The position numbers were made by a program, and so were the translations under genes. The notes under the pieces were generated by a model. It had not been told where the DNA came from and did no database searches. It saw nothing but the letters and a program-made list of their open reading frames with translations. A stretch of DNA of 56,359 nt. It comes from JBKBRC01 sp046292345. Its GTDB lineage: Bacteria > Bacteroidota > Rhodothermia > Rhodothermales > Rubricoccaceae. Every line of letters starts with the position of its first letter. Positions within the stretch are counted from its first letter, which is position 1. The stretch covers positions 1 through 56,359 of the forward strand of contig JBKBRC010000017.1 in the NCBI GenBank assembly GCA_046292345.1, given 5' to 3'. Positions 38,525-46,729 of the stretch are shown piece after piece.

Positions 38525-39132
38525 CTTCGCCCTGCCCCCGCGCCGCGCGGCGCGCCGTGCGCGCCCCCTGGCGTACGGCGTGGCCGCTGCTCGCGGCGCT
38601 GCCGCTGCTCGTCTTTTCATACGCCTGCGTGGCTCCGGCGGCGGTGCCTGCTGCGCCCGCTACTGACCCGGCCCGTGAGGCCGGGCTCTCGGAAGCGCAC
38701 CTCGCCGAGCTGCGCGCGCTCGGCATGCCGCTCGCAGTACCCGTCCTGCCCGAGGGCTGGGCGCTCCGCGCGCTCCAGACAGACGCTGACGCCGGCGGTG
38801 CCTACTACGCGCTCGTCTACGGCCGCGCCGCCGACGGGGCCTGCTTTGCCGTCTCCGGCGCGAGCGACGGCTTCGGGGGGCCGGAGTTCCCGATCGTCTC
38901 GGCCGGGGTGCGTCTGGCCAGCCTCCCGCGCGCGCCCCTCGCACGGCTCTACCAGGCCGCTGACGACCCCCTCGCCACGAGCGCGCAGAACTGGGGCGTC
39001 GGGGCGCTCATCTCCGAGTTCGTCGCGCTCGACGGGCTGTTCGTGACGTTCAGCAGCACGCCCGACGAGGGGTGCCGCGCGCTTTCGCTCGAGGAGGGCG
39101 CGGCGCTCTTCGCGACGCTGCGCCTGCTCTGA
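38521..39132 (+). CDS. Putative lipoprotein, second of a paralogous overlapping pair
   Basis: This is a 203-aa protein whose ATG overlaps the TGA of the gene before by ATGA. An Arg-rich start and a hydrophobic stretch LLAALPLLVFSYAC form a signal peptide with a candidate lipidation Cys. The domain LSEAHLAELRALGMPLAVPV-LPEGWALRAL with YYALVYGRAADGACFAVSGAS aligns with the first domain of the preceding protein (GYPVYVPA, PEGW, YTLTY, GAC-V, GAS). It lacks the second, C-terminal domain. The two together look like a duplicated gene pair acting as partners or in the same location. The function is unknown. Confidence 0.8.
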   Translation: MTSPCPRAARRAVRAPWRTAWPLLAALPLLVFSYACVAPAAVPAAPATDPAREAGLSEAHLAELRALGMPLAVPVLPEGWALRALQTDADAGGAYYALVYGRAADGACFAVSGASDGFGGPEFPIVSAGVRLASLPRAPLARLYQAADDPLATSAQNWGVGALISEFVALDGLFVTFSSTPDEGCRALSLEEGAALFATLRLL

Positions 39133-39178
39133 ACGCGGCGCGCGGGCGCAGGCGGGCATCGGCTCAAATGCCCGGCGC

Positions 39179-39844
39179 TCAGGCGAGTGTCCGCTGCGAG
39201 CGCTCGAACGCGGCCACGTTCTCGGCCACGTTGCCGTTGAAGAGCGCGCTCGCGGCCACGAGCACGTCGGCGCCGGCATCGGTGAGGCGGCGGGCGTTTT
39301 GCGGCGTCACGCCGCCGTCTACCTGCACGTGCGCGCGCGCGCCGGCCCGCTCGAGCAGGCGACGCGCGCGGGCGACCTTGGCCGTGGCCTCGGGGATGAA
39401 CGCCTGACCGGCAAAGCCCGGGTTGACCGACATGACGAGCAGCAGGTCGAGCATGCCCGCCACGTCCTCGAGCGTGGCGACGGGCGTGCCCGGGTTGAGC
39501 GCGACGCCGGTGCGGCAGCCAAGCTCGCGGATGCGCGCGAGCGTCCGGTGCAGGTGCGGCGACGCCTCCTGGTGGACCGTCAGCACGCCCGCGCCGGCCT
39601 CGGCGAAGGCGTCCAGGTAGCGGTCCGGCTCCGCGATCATCAGGTGGACGTCGAACGTGGCGTCGTAGGCGCGCGCGAGCGCGCCGAGGCCTTTCATGAC
39701 CGGCACGCCGAACGAGAGGTTGGGCACGAAGTGCCCGTCCATCACGTCGATGTGGAGCCAGCGCACGCCGGCGTCGAGCGCTTCGCGGCAGTGGTCGGCG
39801 AGGCGCCCGAAGTCGGCGCCAAGGATGGAGGCGGAGAGAATCAT
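39179..39844 (-). CDS. rpe: Ribulose-phosphate 3-epimerase
   Basis: This is a 221-aa TIM-barrel protein. The N-terminus ILSASILGADFGRLADHCRE and metal/active-site motifs WLHIDVMDGHFVPNLSFGV (His, Asp, Met), FDVHLMIAEPD, VALNPGTPVATLED, LLVMSVNPGFAGQAF and VQVDGGVTPQNARRL are all conserved. It interconverts ribulose-5-phosphate and xylulose-5-phosphate in the cytoplasm. It lies 27 nt downstream of tkt on the same strand, so both probably form a pentose-phosphate operon. Its start codon follows directly on the 10-bp array at the tkt stop codon. Confidence 0.97.
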   Translation of the reverse strand: MILSASILGADFGRLADHCREALDAGVRWLHIDVMDGHFVPNLSFGVPVMKGLGALARAYDATFDVHLMIAEPDRYLDAFAEAGAGVLTVHQEASPHLHRTLARIRELGCRTGVALNPGTPVATLEDVAGMLDLLLVMSVNPGFAGQAFIPEATAKVARARRLLERAGARAHVQVDGGVTPQNARRLTDAGADVLVAASALFNGNVAENVAAFERSQRTLA

Positions 39845-39850
39845 GCGCGC

Positions 39851-39880
39851 GTCAGGCGGCGTCAGGCGGCGTCAGGCGGC
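39851..39880 (-). repeat. 10-bp tandem repeat x3 at the tkt stop codon
   Basis: On the minus strand the unit reads GCCGCCTGAC, three times. The first TGA (39872-39874) is the tkt stop. Copies at 39862 and 39852 supply TGA in the other two frames, just ahead of rpe. Confidence 0.93.
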
Positions 39881-41977
39881 GTCGCTCTCAGGCGTGCCGG
39901 CGGAGACAGGGCGGGCGTCCTCGTCGGTCGCCGCCTCGCGCGTGGCCTGCACGACGCGGCGGGCGGCCTCGGCGACGGCCTCGGCCGTGAGCCCGAGGTG
40001 CGTGTAGGCGGCCTCGTAGGGCGCGCTCTCGCCGAAGCGGTCCAGCCCGACGACCGCGCCCTCGAGCCCGACGTAGCGGCCCCAGCCGAGGGGGCTCGCC
40101 GCCTCGACGGCCACGCGCGCCCGGACCGACGGCGGCAGCACGTCGCGCCGGTACGCTTCGTCCTGCGCCTCGAAGACTTCCCACGAGGGCATCGAGACGA
40201 CGCGGGCGCGCAGGCCGTCTGCGGCGAGCATCTCCCGCGCCTCGAGAGCGATGTGGACCTCGGAGCCGGTCGCGAGCAGGAGCACGTCGGGGCGTCCGCC
40301 CTCGGCGTCGGCAAGCGTATAGGCGCCGCGGCGGGCGCCTTCGGCCGGGGCGAGGCGGGTGCGGTCGAGAGTGGGAACGTTCTGGCGCGTGAGCGCGAGC
40401 GCCGTCGGGCCGTCGGTGCGGCCGATGGCCAGGCGCCACGCCTCGACGGTCTCGGCGGCGTCGGCCGGCCGGATTGTCCACAGGTGCGGGATGGCGCGCA
40501 GGCCCGCGAGCTGCTCGACCGGCTGGTGCGTTGGGCCGTCCTCGCCGAGCCCGATCGAGTCGTGCGTGTAGACGAACACGGTGGGGCACTTCATGAGCGC
40601 GGCCAGGCGGACGGCCGGCTTCATGTAGTCCGAGAAGATGAGGAACGTGCCGCCGTAGCCGCGCAGGCCACCATGAAGCGTGAGCCCGTTGAGGATGGCG
40701 CCCATGGCATGCTCGCGCACGCCGAAGCGGAGGTAGCGTCCGGCCGGGTGCGTGGCGGTGAAGTCCTCGTGCGCCTCGGTGCGCGTCTTGTTGGAGGGCG
40801 TCAGGTCGGCCGAGCCGCCCATGAGCTCGGGCAGGGCCTCGACGAGCGCGCCGAGCACCTTGCCGCTGGCGCCGCGCGTGGCCTCGCCCTTGGCCGAGGC
40901 CTCGAACGTGGGAAGGACGTCCTGCCAGCCCTCGGGCAGGTCGCCGCGCAGGCGGCGCTCGAATTCGGCAGCCTTTTCCGGATGCGCCTCGCGGTAGGCG
41001 TCGAGGCGGCCGGTCCAGTCGCAGCGGGCCTCGCTGCCGGCGAAGGCGCGCGCGCGGAGCGCGTCAGCGGCGCCATCGGGGACGAGGAAGAGGGGCTCAG
41101 GCGGGATGCCGAGGCGCTCCTTGGTGAGGGCGGCCTCGGCCTGGCCCAGCGGCTCGCCGTGCGCGGCAGCCGTCCCGGCCCGGTTGGGGCTGCCGAAGCC
41201 GATCGTGGTACGGCAGGCGATGAGGCTGGGGCGGTCGAGCACGCCGCGCGCCGCCTCGAGCGCCGCTGCGACGGCCTCGCGGTCGTGCCCGTCGACGGCC
41301 TCGACGACATGCCAGCCGAGCGCGCGGTAGCGCGCGCAGACGTCCTCGGTGAAGGCGAGATCGGTCGAGCCGTCGATCGAGATGCGGTTGTCGTCCCAGA
41401 GGACGACGAGTTTGCCGAGCCCGAGGTGGCCGGCGAGCGAGGAGGCCTCGTTCGAGACGCCCTCCATCAGGTCGCCGTCGGAGGCGACGACGTACGTGTA
41501 GTGGTCGACGAGCGCGTGCTCGTCGGTGTTGAATTCGGCCGCGAGGTGCGCCTCGGCGATGGCCATGCCGACGGCGGTCGCGATGCCCTGCCCGAGCGGC
41601 CCCGTGGTGGTCTCGACGCCCACGGTGTGCTTGACTTCGGGATGGCCGGGGGTTCTGGAGCCGAGCTGCCGGAAGTTCTTGATTTCCTCGAGCGGCAGGT
41701 CATAGCCGGCGAGGTGGAGCAGGCCGTAGAGCAGCATCGAGCCGTGCCCGGCTGAGAGCACGAAGCGGTCGCGGTCGGGCCAGGCCGGGTCGGCGGGGTC
41801 GTGCTTGAGGAAGCGGCTCCAGAGGACGGTGGCCAGGTCGGCCGTGCCGAGCGGCATGCCGGGATGCCCGGAGTTGGCCGCCTGCACGGCGTCGATGGTG
41901 AGGCCGCGGAGGGTGCGGGCGGCAAGCGCCTCGGCGTGGTCTCGGGCGTCGGGAGAGAGCGGGGAGTGGGCAGACAT
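39872..41977 (-). CDS. tkt: Transketolase
   Basis: This is 701 aa from ATG 41977. Thiamine-diphosphate features: GHGSMLLYGLLHLAGYDL, the GDGDLMEGVSNEASSLAGHL diphosphate motif, and WDDNRISIDGSTDLAF. The pyrimidine-binding domain has FGVREHAMGAILNGL, VFVYTHDSIGLGEDGPTHQP and LWTIRPADAAETVEAW. The C-terminal domain reads LLATGSEVHIALEA with SPLGWGRYVG and GAVVGLDRFGESAPYE. The frame is open upstream to 42037, but ATG 41977 fits both the family start and the likely promoter. It transfers two-carbon ketol units in the pentose-phosphate pathway, and is followed by rpe. It is preceded by the terminator of the nuo cluster. Confidence 0.97.
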   Translation of the reverse strand: MSAHSPLSPDARDHAEALAARTLRGLTIDAVQAANSGHPGMPLGTADLATVLWSRFLKHDPADPAWPDRDRFVLSAGHGSMLLYGLLHLAGYDLPLEEIKNFRQLGSRTPGHPEVKHTVGVETTTGPLGQGIATAVGMAIAEAHLAAEFNTDEHALVDHYTYVVASDGDLMEGVSNEASSLAGHLGLGKLVVLWDDNRISIDGSTDLAFTEDVCARYRALGWHVVEAVDGHDREAVAAALEAARGVLDRPSLIACRTTIGFGSPNRAGTAAAHGEPLGQAEAALTKERLGIPPEPLFLVPDGAADALRARAFAGSEARCDWTGRLDAYREAHPEKAAEFERRLRGDLPEGWQDVLPTFEASAKGEATRGASGKVLGALVEALPELMGGSADLTPSNKTRTEAHEDFTATHPAGRYLRFGVREHAMGAILNGLTLHGGLRGYGGTFLIFSDYMKPAVRLAALMKCPTVFVYTHDSIGLGEDGPTHQPVEQLAGLRAIPHLWTIRPADAAETVEAWRLAIGRTDGPTALALTRQNVPTLDRTRLAPAEGARRGAYTLADAEGGRPDVLLLATGSEVHIALEAREMLAADGLRARVVSMPSWEVFEAQDEAYRRDVLPPSVRARVAVEAASPLGWGRYVGLEGAVVGLDRFGESAPYEAAYTHLGLTAEAVAEAARRVVQATREAATDEDARPVSAGTPESDAA

Positions 41978-42018
41978 GAAGACAGAAAACGACGGGCCGG
42001 GGGCGGAGGCGTGCGTGC

Positions 42019-42055
42019 AAAAAAGTAGGGACACCACGCGCGCGGTGCCCCTACT
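42019..42055 (-). terminator. Intrinsic terminator of the nuo cluster, overlapping a tkt promoter-like box
   Basis: On the minus strand AGTAGGGGCACC pairs with GGTGTCCCTACT (12 bp, one G-U) and is followed by T6. The same stretch reads TACTTTTTTG, which resembles a TAnnTTTG -7 box, 40 nt before the tkt ATG. Confidence 0.88.
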
Positions 42056-42092
42056 GGGCGGGGAGCGCCGGAGCGGCCGGCAGGCGCAGGCG

Positions 42093-43151
42093 TCAGCCGG
42101 CGATGGCCTGCCAGAGCGCCACGAGCAGCGCCATCACGACGATGTTGGCGATCGAGATGGGCAGCAGGTTCTTCCAGCCGAGCGTCATGAGCTGGTTGTA
42201 CTTGAAGCGCGGGAGCGTCCAGCGAATCCAGATGAAGCAGAACGCGATGAAGGCCACCTTGAGCACGAAGAAGCCGATCTGGAGCAGCGTCAGCAGCAGC
42301 GGCGGCAGGGCGGCCGCGTAGGCCGCCTCCCACGGCAGCAGGTAGCCGCCCAGGAAGAGCGTCACGATGGCCAGGCTCGCGATCCAGAGGTTGACGTACT
42401 CGGCGAGGAAGAACATTCCGAACTTCATGCCCGAGTACTCGGTGTGGTAGCCGCCGACGAGCTCCTGCTCGGCCTCGGGGAGGTCGAACGGGGCGCGGTT
42501 GGTCTCAGCGAGCGCGCACACGGCGAAGAGCACGAACCCGACCGGGTTGCGCACGATGTTCCACGCGAGAGGGCCAAGGATGGCGTGGTTCTGCGCCTCG
42601 ACGATGTCGTAGAGCCGCAGGCTGCCGGTGAGTACGACGACCGAGAGCAGCGCCGCGCCCATCGGCAGCTCGTACGAGACCATCTGCGCCGACGAGCGGA
42701 GCCCGCCGAGCAGCGAGTACTTGGAGTTGGAGGCCCAGCCGGCCAGCGTGATGCCGTAGACCGAGATGGAGGTCATGGCCAGGATCACGAGGGCGCCTAC
42801 GCCGATGTCGGCCACGGCGAGCGGAGCGCCGCCGGGCGTGCGCGCCCAGGGGATCAGCGCGCCCGTGCTCATGGCGATCACCACCATCAGCGTCGGGGCG
42901 AGCGAGTGGATGAACTTGTTGCCCTGCGCCGGGACGATGTCCTCCTTGAACAGGAGCTTGAACACGTCCGCGAACGACTGCAGCAGGCCCGCCGGCCCGA
43001 CGCGGTTGGGCCCGGCGCGCTCCTGGATGAACGCGCTCACGCGCCGCTCGGCGTAGACGAGCAGCGACGCCGTCACGAGGAAGACGTTGAGCAGCAGGAA
43101 AATGATGACGGGGAGGCTGACGACCTCCCACACCGCCTGAATCGTGGCCAT
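42093..43151 (-). CDS. nuoH: NADH-quinone oxidoreductase subunit H
   Basis: This is a 352-aa membrane protein with about eight helices. Conserved parts: VYAERRVSAFIQERAGPNRVG, LLQSFADVFKLLFKEDIVPA, YGITLAGWASNSKYSLLGGL, SSAQMVSYELPMGAALLSV, AETNRAPFDLPEAEQELVGG, YHTEYSGMKFGMFFLAEYVN and WIRWTLPRFKYNQLMTLGWK. NuoH forms the quinone-binding channel entrance in complex I, between the peripheral arm and the proton pumps. It starts 26 nt after nuoG and is the last nuo gene here before a strong terminator; nuoI to nuoN are not in the window. Confidence 0.98.
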   Translation of the reverse strand: MATIQAVWEVVSLPVIIFLLLNVFLVTASLLVYAERRVSAFIQERAGPNRVGPAGLLQSFADVFKLLFKEDIVPAQGNKFIHSLAPTLMVVIAMSTGALIPWARTPGGAPLAVADIGVGALVILAMTSISVYGITLAGWASNSKYSLLGGLRSSAQMVSYELPMGAALLSVVVLTGSLRLYDIVEAQNHAILGPLAWNIVRNPVGFVLFAVCALAETNRAPFDLPEAEQELVGGYHTEYSGMKFGMFFLAEYVNLWIASLAIVTLFLGGYLLPWEAAYAAALPPLLLTLLQIGFFVLKVAFIAFCFIWIRWTLPRFKYNQLMTLGWKNLLPISIANIVVMALLVALWQAIAG

Positions 43152-43177
43152 GGGGTGAAGCGTGGGCTAGGCGCGGC

Positions 43178-44881
43178 TCAGACGGCCGCCGTCTCGTCCT
43201 GTAGGGCGACGCCGAGCAGGCCCATCGCCTCGGGCGTGGCCCCGGCAAAGGCGGGAAGCGTCTCGGCGATCTGGCGCATGAGTGCCAGCGGGCTCTTGAC
43301 GGACAGGTCGTGCCCGAGCACGGCGGCCACGGCCGGCACCGCGACCCACCCGGGGTGGCAGTCCACCTTGTTGGACTCGTCGTACCAGCGGTCGAACGGC
43401 GTGCCGTGCACGTCGGTGCGGCTCTGGCCCGTGCCGACGGCCATCAGCAGCGCGCGGTGCATCGAGCGGATCGTCTTGGCCGGGCGGAGCTGCTGCGCGC
43501 GCCCGTCCTCGTTGACGTACGTGCCGAGCGTCTCGACGCTCATCGTGATGGGCAGCGCGACGGCTGCGCGCGCGAGCGTCGCGTTGTCGGTGTGCGTGGG
43601 GTGCAGAACGACGGCCACGCCCTCGGGCAGCCAGCCCTCCGCGACAGGGTCGCCGCCGAGCGCGTAGACGAGGCGCGCCGCGGCGGCGCGCCCGGCGAGC
43701 GCCTCGGCCGAGAGGGCGTCGAAGCCGAGCCGCTCGCAGCCGGCGGCGTTGGGCGCCGGGTCGTCCGAGACGAGCCAGCCGTCACCGGAGCCCTCACGCC
43801 GGGTGGTCAGGAACACGGGCGCCGCCGCGCCGACGGCCTCGGCGAGCCGCCCGAGCAGATAGTTGTCCTCGACGGTCGCCCAGGGCGAGGCGACGAAGAG
43901 CACGTCCGGTCCGGCGTCGCCGAGCAGCCGGGCGGCCTCGGCGTAGGCGGCATCCCACGTCGCCGCGCGCCCTGCGATGGCCGCTCCCGAGGCGCGGTGC
44001 TCGTTGTAGCGCGCGTAGACGAGGCGCGCCGCGTCGGGCAGCCAGAAGTCGTTGACGGACGGGTTCTCGCGCGGCGTGATGCGCAGCACGAGGTTATCGC
44101 GCACCCACACGTCCACGTTGAGGCCCTTGGCGCCGAAGTCCGAGACGGTTGGCGTCTTGCTCATCTCCCAGACGCGCGCCTTGAAGCGGAAGTAGTCCTC
44201 GGTGAGCGCGCCGACGGGGCAGATGTCGCACACGTTCATCGAGTACGGGTCGTCGAACGTCTGGCCCGGCGCCGTCATGGGGTGGTTCTTGTCGCCCCGG
44301 TTGATGATCGTGAGCTGGTGGCTGCCGGTGATCTCCTCGGTGAAGCGCGTGCAGCGCGTGCAGTTGATGCAGCGCTCGGCGTCGAGGATGACGTTGGGGC
44401 CGAGCTGGACGCGCTTGGGCTTGTGGACCTTCTGGAACTCGAAGCGCGAGCCCTCGGGGCCATACTTGTAGGCCTGGATCTGGAGCGGGCACTGCCCGGC
44501 CTGGTCGCAGATGGGGCAGTCGAGCGGATGGTTGATCAGCATCAGCTCGAGGTTGTCCTGCTGCGCCTTGGCCACCGCGGGGTCGTCGTACTGCGTGTGC
44601 ACGACGAGGCCGTCAGCGAGGTCGAGCGCGCAACTCGGCATCAGCTTCGGGAAGTAGTTGACCCTGGGCTGGCCGTCCGCGTCGCGCTCGATCTCCTTCG
44701 TCTCCCGGTTGACGGCGATCGTGCCGGCCTTGACGAGGCATTGCCGGCAGTTGGCGGGTACCGAGAGCGCCGGGTGGTAGCAGAAATGCGGGATCTCGAC
44801 GCCGCGGTCGAGGCAGAACTGAAGCAGCTTCTGGCCCGGCTCGAAGTCGTGGGCCTGTCCGTCGATGATGACCTGCGGCAT
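43178..44881 (-). CDS. nuoG: NADH-quinone oxidoreductase subunit G, short form
   Basis: This is a 567-aa iron-sulfur protein. The N-terminal 2Fe-2S domain has C34, C45, C48 and C84. The His-Cys3 4Fe-4S site is H118, C122, C125, C131 (HPLDCPICDQAGQC). The next 4Fe-4S site uses C171, C174, C177 and C221 (CINCTRCTRF, CDICPVGAL). The remainder is a molybdopterin-oxidoreductase-like domain of about 340 residues, reduced relative to the 700-900 residues of E. coli or Thermus NuoG, and with no extra cluster motif visible. It carries electrons through the peripheral arm of complex I. The symbol is used for the subunit type. The upstream intergenic region contains a scaffold gap. Confidence 0.95.
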   Translation of the reverse strand: MPQVIIDGQAHDFEPGQKLLQFCLDRGVEIPHFCYHPALSVPANCRQCLVKAGTIAVNRETKEIERDADGQPRVNYFPKLMPSCALDLADGLVVHTQYDDPAVAKAQQDNLELMLINHPLDCPICDQAGQCPLQIQAYKYGPEGSRFEFQKVHKPKRVQLGPNVILDAERCINCTRCTRFTEEITGSHQLTIINRGDKNHPMTAPGQTFDDPYSMNVCDICPVGALTEDYFRFKARVWEMSKTPTVSDFGAKGLNVDVWVRDNLVLRITPRENPSVNDFWLPDAARLVYARYNEHRASGAAIAGRAATWDAAYAEAARLLGDAGPDVLFVASPWATVEDNYLLGRLAEAVGAAAPVFLTTRREGSGDGWLVSDDPAPNAAGCERLGFDALSAEALAGRAAAARLVYALGGDPVAEGWLPEGVAVVLHPTHTDNATLARAAVALPITMSVETLGTYVNEDGRAQQLRPAKTIRSMHRALLMAVGTGQSRTDVHGTPFDRWYDESNKVDCHPGWVAVPAVAAVLGHDLSVKSPLALMRQIAETLPAFAGATPEAMGLLGVALQDETAAV

Positions 44882-44913
44882 GGCGCGGGGCGGGAGGGTG
44901 CGCGAAAGGGAGC

Positions 44914-44939
44914 GGCGTCAGACGTCGGCGTCAGACGTC
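44914..44939 (-). repeat. 13-bp tandem repeat x2 spanning a stop codon
   Basis: The minus strand reads GACGTCTGACGCC twice. The upstream copy contains the TGA (44931-44933) that ends an Ala/Asp-rich frame; the second TGA is at 44918-44920 in another frame. Confidence 0.85.
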
Positions 44940-44986
44940 GGCCGCGGCGTCGGTCGCGGCGTCGTCGGCCGCGACGTCGCCGGCCG
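44931..44986 (-). CDS. C-terminal end of an Ala/Asp-rich protein hidden by the scaffold gap (partial)
   Basis: Directly downstream of the gap on the minus strand the frame reads GDVAADDAATDAAADV and stops at 44931. Such low-complexity acidic tails close other genes here. What precedes it is hidden by N. It could be an unknown gene between nuoF and nuoG, or non-coding repeat. The frame cannot be followed across the gap. Confidence 0.3.
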
Positions 44987-45086
44987 NNNNNNNNNNNNNN
45001 NNNNNNNNNNNNNNNNNNNNNNNNNNNNNNNNNNNNNNNNNNNNNNNNNNNNNNNNNNNNNNNNNNNNNNNNNNNNNNNNNNNNNN
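44987..45086. other. Scaffold gap (100 N) between nuoF and nuoG
   Basis: Exactly 100 N. One flank is GACG/GCGG-rich repeat, the other a 14-bp tandem array, so true length and content are unknown. Confidence 0.98.
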
Positions 45087-45142
45087 GCGCTGTGATGCGT
45101 GCGCTGTGATGCGTGCGCTGTGATGCGTGCGCTGTGATGCGT
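45087..45142. repeat. 14-bp tandem repeat, at least 4 copies, abutting the scaffold gap
   Basis: The unit GCGCTGTGATGCGT occurs four times up to the N run. It may extend into the gap. Confidence 0.95.
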
Positions 45143-45171
45143 GCGCCGTGGGGGCACACCGTCGTGCGACG

Positions 45172-45269
45172 TCTTCGTATGCGCGGGGCGCGAGGCAACG
45201 CGGCCCCTGGGGTCGTCTCGGGGCGTACGGCATCTTCGTAAGCGCGGGGCGCGAGGACCCCGGGGCCGC
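45172..45269. other. Direct repeat and long hairpin after nuoF
   Basis: Two imperfect copies of a 25-bp sequence (both containing GCGCGGGGCGCGAGG) begin near 45172 and 45232. GCGGCCCCTGGGGTC (45200-45214) can pair with GACCCCGGGGCCGC (45256-45269) with one bulge, starting 6 nt after the nuoF stop on the minus strand. It may protect or end the nuoF message. With the gap and 14-bp array it fills the 393 bases between nuoF and nuoG; no complete gene is visible. Confidence 0.6.
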
Positions 45270-45274
45270 AGCGT

Positions 45275-46639
45275 TCAGAGCACCGGGGCGACCGTCGCGG
45301 CGCCGTCGCCGAGGTCGGCCCCGGCGAAGGTGGCCGGGCGACACTTGGCCTCGAACTCGGCGCGGAAGCGCCGGATTGTCCAGCGGACAGGCCACGCGGC
45401 GGCGTCGGAGAGCGCGCACACGGTGCGGCCTTCCATCTGGTCGCAGATCTCGAGCAGCAGGTCGAGGTCGCGCAGGTTGCCCTCGCCCTCGTCGATGCGC
45501 GTGACGAGCTTCTCGAGCCAGCCCGTGCCGTCGCGGCAAGGCGTGCACTGGCCGCAGGACTCGTGGTGGTAGAAGTGGGTCACGCGGCGAAGGAAGGACA
45601 CCATGTCGGTGTCCTCGTCGAGGACGAGCATGCCGGCAGTGCCCATCATGGAGCCGGCCTCGCGCAGCGTCTCGGCGTCCATCGTGACACCCTCGCACAT
45701 CTCAGCCGTGAGCACGGGCACAGACGAGCCGCCCGGCACGACGGCCTTGAGCTTCTTGCCGCCGCGCATGCCCTTGCAGACGTGCTCGATCAGGTCCGAG
45801 ATGAGCATGCCCGTCGGGTACTCGTAGACGCCCGGGCGGTTGACGTGCCCCGAGACGCCGTAGAGGACCGGCCCGGGGTGCTTCTCGGCGCCGGTCCCGG
45901 CGAACCAGGCCGCGCCGCGGCTGACGATGAGCGGCACGCACGCAAGCGTCTCGACGTTGTTGATCGTCGTCGGCATGCCCCAGAGGCCTTTCTGCGCCGG
46001 GAAAGGCGGCTTGACGCGCGGGTAGGCGCGCTTGCCCTCGACCGACTCCATCAGCGAGGATTCCTCGCCGCAGATGTAGGCGCCGGCGCCGCTGTGGACG
46101 ACGATGTCGTACGAGAAGTCGGTCCCGAGCACGTTGCGCCCGACGTAGCCGCGCGCGTAGGCCTCGTCTACGGCGCGCTGCACGTGGTCGATGTAGCTCT
46201 TGTATTCACCGCGGATGTAGAGGTAGCACGTCTTGATCGTCATCGCGTAGCTCGCGAGCGCGATCCCCTCGATCATCAGGTGCGGATTGTACTCGAAGAT
46301 CTGGCGATCCTTGAACGTGCCTGGCTCAGACTCGTCGCCGTTGCAGCACAGGTAGCGCGGCTTCTCGGGATCGACGGGCGGCATAAACGACCACTTGAGG
46401 CCAGTCGAGAAGCCAGCGCCGCCGCGTCCGCGCAGGCCCGACGCCTTGACCTCGTTGGTAAGTCCGGCCGGGTCGAACTTGCCGTCCACGACGACGTCGC
46501 GGAGGGCTTTGTAGCCGCCGTTGGCCTCGTAGACGTCGATCTGGTGCAGGTCGCGGACGGGCGGGAGAAGGGCGCGCTGGTAGTTGCGCCAGTCGCCGGC
46601 CTTGGTCTGTCCGGTGATAAGGGAGGGCGTGTCGGCCAT
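45275..46639 (-). CDS. nuoF: NADH-quinone oxidoreductase subunit F
   Basis: This is a 454-aa protein. The NADH-binding glycine-rich segment is RGRGGAGF (70-77), and the FMN-binding motif is in CCNGDESEPGTFKDR and AGAYICGEESSLMESVEG. The C-terminal N3 4Fe-4S cluster ligands are C362, C365, C368 (SCGQCTPCRDGT) and C408. NuoF oxidises NADH and passes electrons via FMN to the cluster chain. It follows a non-nuo membrane protein gene and is followed by a repeat-filled region with a scaffold gap before nuoG. Confidence 0.98.
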   Translation of the reverse strand: MADTPSLITGQTKAGDWRNYQRALLPPVRDLHQIDVYEANGGYKALRDVVVDGKFDPAGLTNEVKASGLRGRGGAGFSTGLKWSFMPPVDPEKPRYLCCNGDESEPGTFKDRQIFEYNPHLMIEGIALASYAMTIKTCYLYIRGEYKSYIDHVQRAVDEAYARGYVGRNVLGTDFSYDIVVHSGAGAYICGEESSLMESVEGKRAYPRVKPPFPAQKGLWGMPTTINNVETLACVPLIVSRGAAWFAGTGAEKHPGPVLYGVSGHVNRPGVYEYPTGMLISDLIEHVCKGMRGGKKLKAVVPGGSSVPVLTAEMCEGVTMDAETLREAGSMMGTAGMLVLDEDTDMVSFLRRVTHFYHHESCGQCTPCRDGTGWLEKLVTRIDEGEGNLRDLDLLLEICDQMEGRTVCALSDAAAWPVRWTIRRFRAEFEAKCRPATFAGADLGDGAATVAPVL

Positions 46640-46729
46640 GGTAGGGCGGGGGTGGGCCGGCGGCGGGCCGGCGAGGTCAGGGCAGCAGCGGGTCGGGCAG
46701 AGCGTGCGGCGGGCCGGGGGCGTGGTCTG

